35,323 bases of DNA from Calditrichales bacterium (GTDB lineage: Bacteria > Calditrichota > Calditrichia > Calditrichales > J004), in NCBI GenBank assembly GCA_015493745.1, contig WGCN01000137.1, positions 1-35,323 of the forward strand, written 5' to 3'. A model generated the notes under the pieces. It saw nothing but the letters and a program-made list of their open reading frames with translations. It had not been told where the DNA came from and did not search any database. Position 1 is the first letter of the stretch. Every line of letters starts with the position of its first letter. Both the position numbers and the translations under genes were made by a program. Positions 32,398 to 35,323 of this stretch are shown piece by piece.

Positions 32398-32831
32398 GCG
32401 TTACCTTCCGCCGCATGGAGGCCGCAGACCTGGACGGCGTGATGGAAATAGAACAGGCCGCCTTTCATGACGCCTGGACGCGGGAGATGATCGCCGCCGA
32501 GCTGGCCCCCGATTTTTTCCGCTGCCCGCTGGTAATGGAAACGGATGGCCGGCTGTGTGCCTTTGCTTTTTTATGGCTGTTTGAAGACGAAGCACATCTT
32601 AACAATTTTGCCGTTCACCCCCGTTTTCGCAGAAAAGGTTTGGGCTTGAAATTTTTACATTATATATTTGAACGCTTTCGACACAACAAAGAGATGTTTC
32701 TCGAGGTGCGCGCCTCCAATACCGCTGCCGTAAATCTGTACCGTAAATGCGGTTTCCGGCAGATCGATCTGCGTAAAAAATACTACATGGACGGCGAGGA
32801 TGCCCTGGTTTTGAAAAAAGAGTTAAAGTGA
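32394..32831 (+). CDS. rimI: Ribosomal-protein-alanine N-acetyltransferase RimI-like (GNAT)
   Basis: A 145-residue GNAT acetyltransferase. The acetyl-CoA loop is visible as VHPRFRRKGLGLKFLHYI (R-x-x-G-x-G/A form), followed by LEVRASNTAAVNLYRKCGFRQIDLRKKYY, which matches RimI closely, including the conserved Tyr. The N-terminal IEQAAFHDAWTREMI is also RimI-like. RimI acetylates the N-terminus of ribosomal protein S18 in E. coli, and its gene often follows tsaB. The start overlaps the tsaB stop by four bases. Confidence 0.9.
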   Translation: MSVTFRRMEAADLDGVMEIEQAAFHDAWTREMIAAELAPDFFRCPLVMETDGRLCAFAFLWLFEDEAHLNNFAVHPRFRRKGLGLKFLHYIFERFRHNKEMFLEVRASNTAAVNLYRKCGFRQIDLRKKYYMDGEDALVLKKELK

Positions 32832-32838
32832 GGTCAAA

Positions 32839-33693
32839 ATGGATTGGTTTAAACGTAAGAAAAAAATTAATGCCGCCGCCCCTAAAAAAGATGTGCCCGA
32901 CGGCCTGTGGGTAAAATGCGACGGCTGCGGCGCCATCATCTATAAAAAAGAGCTGGAAAAAAAATATTATGTCTGCGCCGATTGTGATCACCATTTCCGT
33001 ATCGGCAGCGACGTCTATATCGATCTGCTTTTGGATGAGGGTACTTTTAAGGAGTTTAACGCCGGCATGGCCTCGGCCGACCCGCTGGAATTCGTGGATG
33101 TAAAAAGCTACAAGGATAAATACCTGGCCACGGTAAAGAAGACCGGCCTGAAGGAAGCGGTCATTACCGGCACGGGAAAAATCAACAAACAAAGCGTGGT
33201 GGTCGCCCTTATGGATTTCCGCTTTATGGGCGGAAGCATGGGCTCCGTGGTGGGTGAAAAAATAGGCCGCGCCATCGACATGGCCTATAAAAAGAAACAA
33301 CCGCTGATCATCCTCTCCGCTTCCGGCGGGGCGCGCATGCACGAAGGGGTGCTCAGCCTGATGCAGTTGGCCAAAACCAGCGCCAAACTGGCCCGTTTGG
33401 CCAGCATCAACATACCCTACATCTCCCTGCTGACCAACCCCACCACCGGCGGTACCACGGCCAGCTACGCCATGCTGGGTGATATCAACATCGCCGAGCC
33501 GGGGGCCCTGATCGGTTTTGCCGGGCCGCGGGTGATAAAACAAACCATCGGCCAGGATCTGCCCAAGGGCTTTCAGCGCAGCGAGTTTGTTCGCGACCAC
33601 GGCTTTTTGGATATGATCGTACACCGCCATGAACTGAAACAACGCATCAGCGACGCCCTGAAATTTTTCAAACATAAAAATCCGGTTAAATAA
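32839..33693 (+). CDS. accD: Acetyl-CoA carboxylase carboxyltransferase subunit beta
   Basis: A 284-residue subunit that, with AccA, transfers CO2 from biotin to acetyl-CoA in the first step of fatty acid synthesis. The N-terminal zinc ribbon is Cys27, Cys30, Cys46 and Cys49 (KCDGCG...VCADCDHHF). The carboxyltransferase core has MDFRFMGGSMGSVVGEKIGRA, LSASGGARMHEG and TNPTTGGTTASYAMLGD, with the oxyanion-hole Gly-Gly pairs; FAGPRVIKQTIGQDLPKGFQRSEF is family-typical. It follows rimI by seven bases with a GAGG site (positions 32830-32833), so it probably belongs to the same transcript. accA is not in the window. Confidence 0.97.
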   Translation: MDWFKRKKKINAAAPKKDVPDGLWVKCDGCGAIIYKKELEKKYYVCADCDHHFRIGSDVYIDLLLDEGTFKEFNAGMASADPLEFVDVKSYKDKYLATVKKTGLKEAVITGTGKINKQSVVVALMDFRFMGGSMGSVVGEKIGRAIDMAYKKKQPLIILSASGGARMHEGVLSLMQLAKTSAKLARLASINIPYISLLTNPTTGGTTASYAMLGDINIAEPGALIGFAGPRVIKQTIGQDLPKGFQRSEFVRDHGFLDMIVHRHELKQRISDALKFFKHKNPVK

Positions 33694-33714
33694 CCTTTTA
33701 CGGAGAAAGGCGCG

Positions 33715-34470
33715 ATGAGAAACACCCTGCTTACCTTCGCCCTGCTTGTGCCGGTCTTAATGAGTTGCACCGTGACACATCCCTTCGAGTTCTCCGATGA
33801 TGACATCCTGAAACTGGTCTACTCGGATTATAAATTCCCCGAGGGCTTTTATACGGAAGAGACCGACAGCGGCAGTTTTTATTATGAAAACACCGTCAGC
33901 ATAAAAGCCCTGAATGAACGGGAAGCGGTCTGGATTGAGCTTTCCACCAACAGCATGGATACGGCCCGTTACTGGTCGGAACAATCCGCGCTCAACAGCG
34001 CCTACTACCGCACTCTGACCGCTGAACGGGAGACGGAAAAGTTTTTTGAATTCCGCCGCGTATGGGAACAGCACCCCGGTGACGTCATTCTTTCCCGCGT
34101 GCATAAGCGCGGCTATCTGGATCGCTCCATGTACGATTCCTTTAATAAGGGAGCGGTGGTCGGCCGCTATAATGTACGCCCGATGACGGTGGACGGCGTC
34201 AGGGAGCTTATCGAATATCTGGTTTTTGTAAATGAATATAACAACGGCAGTTACAAAGTGCTTTCCTCCGGGTGCCGGGAAGAGGAGAGCTTCTTTCTGC
34301 ATACCTTGACGGAATTGATCATCTCATATGGCGATTGGGGCCTGAATGACCGGATTACCGTGCGCAGGGCCTCTTACCGCGTGGATAAAAGCAGCGGAGA
34401 GATTCACTATAGTACGGAAGAGATCCAGACACTGCAAGGCCGTGCCAACGGAGGCGGCGTAGTTCCCTGA
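33715..34470 (+). CDS. Predicted lipoprotein of unknown function
   Basis: A 251-residue protein with a lipoprotein signal MRNTLLTFALLVPVLMSC (lipobox LMSC), so it is membrane-anchored outside the cytoplasm. The mature part begins TVTHPFEFSDDDILKLVYSDYKFPEGFYTEE and is probably alpha/beta; no domain is recognised. Segments such as VWIELSTNSMDTARYWSEQS and GYLDRSMYDSFNKGAVVGRY may help a profile search. A GGAG site precedes the ATG, 21 bases after accD. Codon use looks like its neighbours. After the stop, an ACGGG...CCCGT hairpin (34476-34512) runs into a T-rich stretch and may be a weak terminator. Confidence 0.75.
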   Translation: MRNTLLTFALLVPVLMSCTVTHPFEFSDDDILKLVYSDYKFPEGFYTEETDSGSFYYENTVSIKALNEREAVWIELSTNSMDTARYWSEQSALNSAYYRTLTAERETEKFFEFRRVWEQHPGDVILSRVHKRGYLDRSMYDSFNKGAVVGRYNVRPMTVDGVRELIEYLVFVNEYNNGSYKVLSSGCREEESFFLHTLTELIISYGDWGLNDRITVRRASYRVDKSSGEIHYSTEEIQTLQGRANGGGVVP

Positions 34471-34608
34471 CGAAAACGGGTAAACGGCAGTTCCGGCACG
34501 ATAACCGCCCGTAATATTATTTTTCACTAAGCCCTCCGCCTTAACAGACCGAAAAGGATTGTATCCCGTGATTATTTCCCAAAACAGAATTTAAAACAAG
34601 GAAAAAGC

Positions 34609-35323
34609 ATGCCATCTATTTTGGTTGTCAATGACGACGGTATTTACGCCCCGGGCATCAAAGCATTGGCCGGGGCACTCAGGTCCGTGGGAGAGGTTAC
34701 CGTGGTGGCGCCGCTGGCCGAACGCAGCGCCATCGGCCACGCCATCACCGTTTACGATCCCCTGCGGGTGGTGGAAATCGAGCGGGACAGTGTTTTCTTC
34801 GGCCATGCCGTCAGCGGCACGCCGGCCGACTGCGTAAAAATCGCCGTGAAGTGTCTGATGGAGGAGCCGCCCGACATCATCGTCAGCGGCATCAACCAGG
34901 GTTCCAACACAGCCACCAACGTCATCTATTCCGGCACGGTCTCCGCCGCGGCCGAGGGCGTCATCCTGGGCATACCGGCCATTGCCGTTTCCCTGGTCAG
35001 CTTTGAAAAAAAGAACTTTGGCTACGCGGCCAAGGTGGCCCGCCACCTGACGCGGCTGGTACTGGAAAAGGGACTGCCGCCGCGCACCCTGCTTAACGTA
35101 AACGTGCCCCCGCTGGCGGAGGAAGAGATCGAGGACGTCCTGCCCGCGCGGCAGGGCGAAGGCCGCTATGAAGAATGCTTTGACAAACGCTTCGATCCGC
35201 AAAACCGCCCCTATTACTGGATGGCCGGTAAGCGGATGATTCTGGACAGCGCCGACGATGTGGACGACGTTATTGTGATGCACAACAAGGTATCTGTCAC
35301 CCCCATTCAATATGATCTAACCC
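34609..35323 (+). CDS. surE: 5'/3'-nucleotidase SurE (partial, runs off the window)
   Basis: The first 238 residues of SurE, a metal-dependent nucleotidase/exopolyphosphatase linked to stress survival; the family is about 250 residues, so only a short C-terminal piece is missing. The N-terminus ILVVNDDGIYAPGIKAL carries the metal-binding Asp-Asp. SAIGHAITVYDPLRV, AVSGTPADCVKI, ISGINQGSNT and YSGTVSAAAEG are the conserved active-site segments. The ATG at 34609 has an AAGGA site. The 138 bases upstream hold no gene. Confidence 0.95.
   Translation, partial: MPSILVVNDDGIYAPGIKALAGALRSVGEVTVVAPLAERSAIGHAITVYDPLRVVEIERDSVFFGHAVSGTPADCVKIAVKCLMEEPPDIIVSGINQGSNTATNVIYSGTVSAAAEGVILGIPAIAVSLVSFEKKNFGYAAKVARHLTRLVLEKGLPPRTLLNVNVPPLAEEEIEDVLPARQGEGRYEECFDKRFDPQNRPYYWMAGKRMILDSADDVDDVIVMHNKVSVTPIQYDLT

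Overview
The window looks like a chromosomal segment from a non-photosynthetic member of the FCB superphylum, most likely Calditrichota or a close relative such as Ignavibacteriota or KSB1. The basis is two secreted proteins with a 'NYPNPFNP' type C-terminal sorting tail, several lipoproteins, and Bacteroidetes-like features of the histidine genes. This placement is inference from protein style; no rRNA or other phylogenetic marker was tested. Genes are densely packed and no gap exceeds about 230 bases.

Layout. (1) Positions 2-580 hold the 3' end of a thiamine-diphosphate enzyme. (2) Positions 633-7751, minus strand, hold a complete histidine operon in the order hisL-G-D-C-(NB)-H-A-F-(IE). 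It has a leader peptide with five consecutive His codons and an intrinsic terminator before hisG, so it is probably controlled by attenuation. (3) Positions 7875-13396 hold an orphan FecCD-type permease, a small Cys-containing membrane protein, a GH13 lipoprotein, a DUF2797 protein and a methyltransferase. (4) Positions 13611-20172 hold tRNA-Thr(CGU), an alkyltransferase-like protein, a secreted metallopeptidase, an M6 protease with a sorting tail, a small lipoprotein and a TRAP permease pair (DctQ-DctM). (5) Positions 20367-29151, plus strand, hold nine consecutive genes: ABC permease, ABC ATPase, SpoIIM-family protein, six-helix membrane protein, DUF4129, DUF4350, MoxR ATPase, DUF58 and RDD. 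Eight of them overlap or abut. (6) Positions 29153-31124, minus strand, hold a second sorting-tail protein and a hemolysin III/PAQR protein. (7) Positions 31295-35323, plus strand, hold tsaE-tsaB-rimI-accD, a lipoprotein and the 5' part of surE.

Two parts stand out. The his leader has all elements of a ribosome-mediated attenuator: His codons, a competing pairing inside the leader, and a 12-bp terminator with a U-run. The MoxR/DUF58/SpoIIM/RDD operon is a widespread but functionally obscure membrane-associated gene set, here translationally coupled to an ABC transporter and interrupted only by a 3 x 20-bp tandem repeat before the RDD gene.
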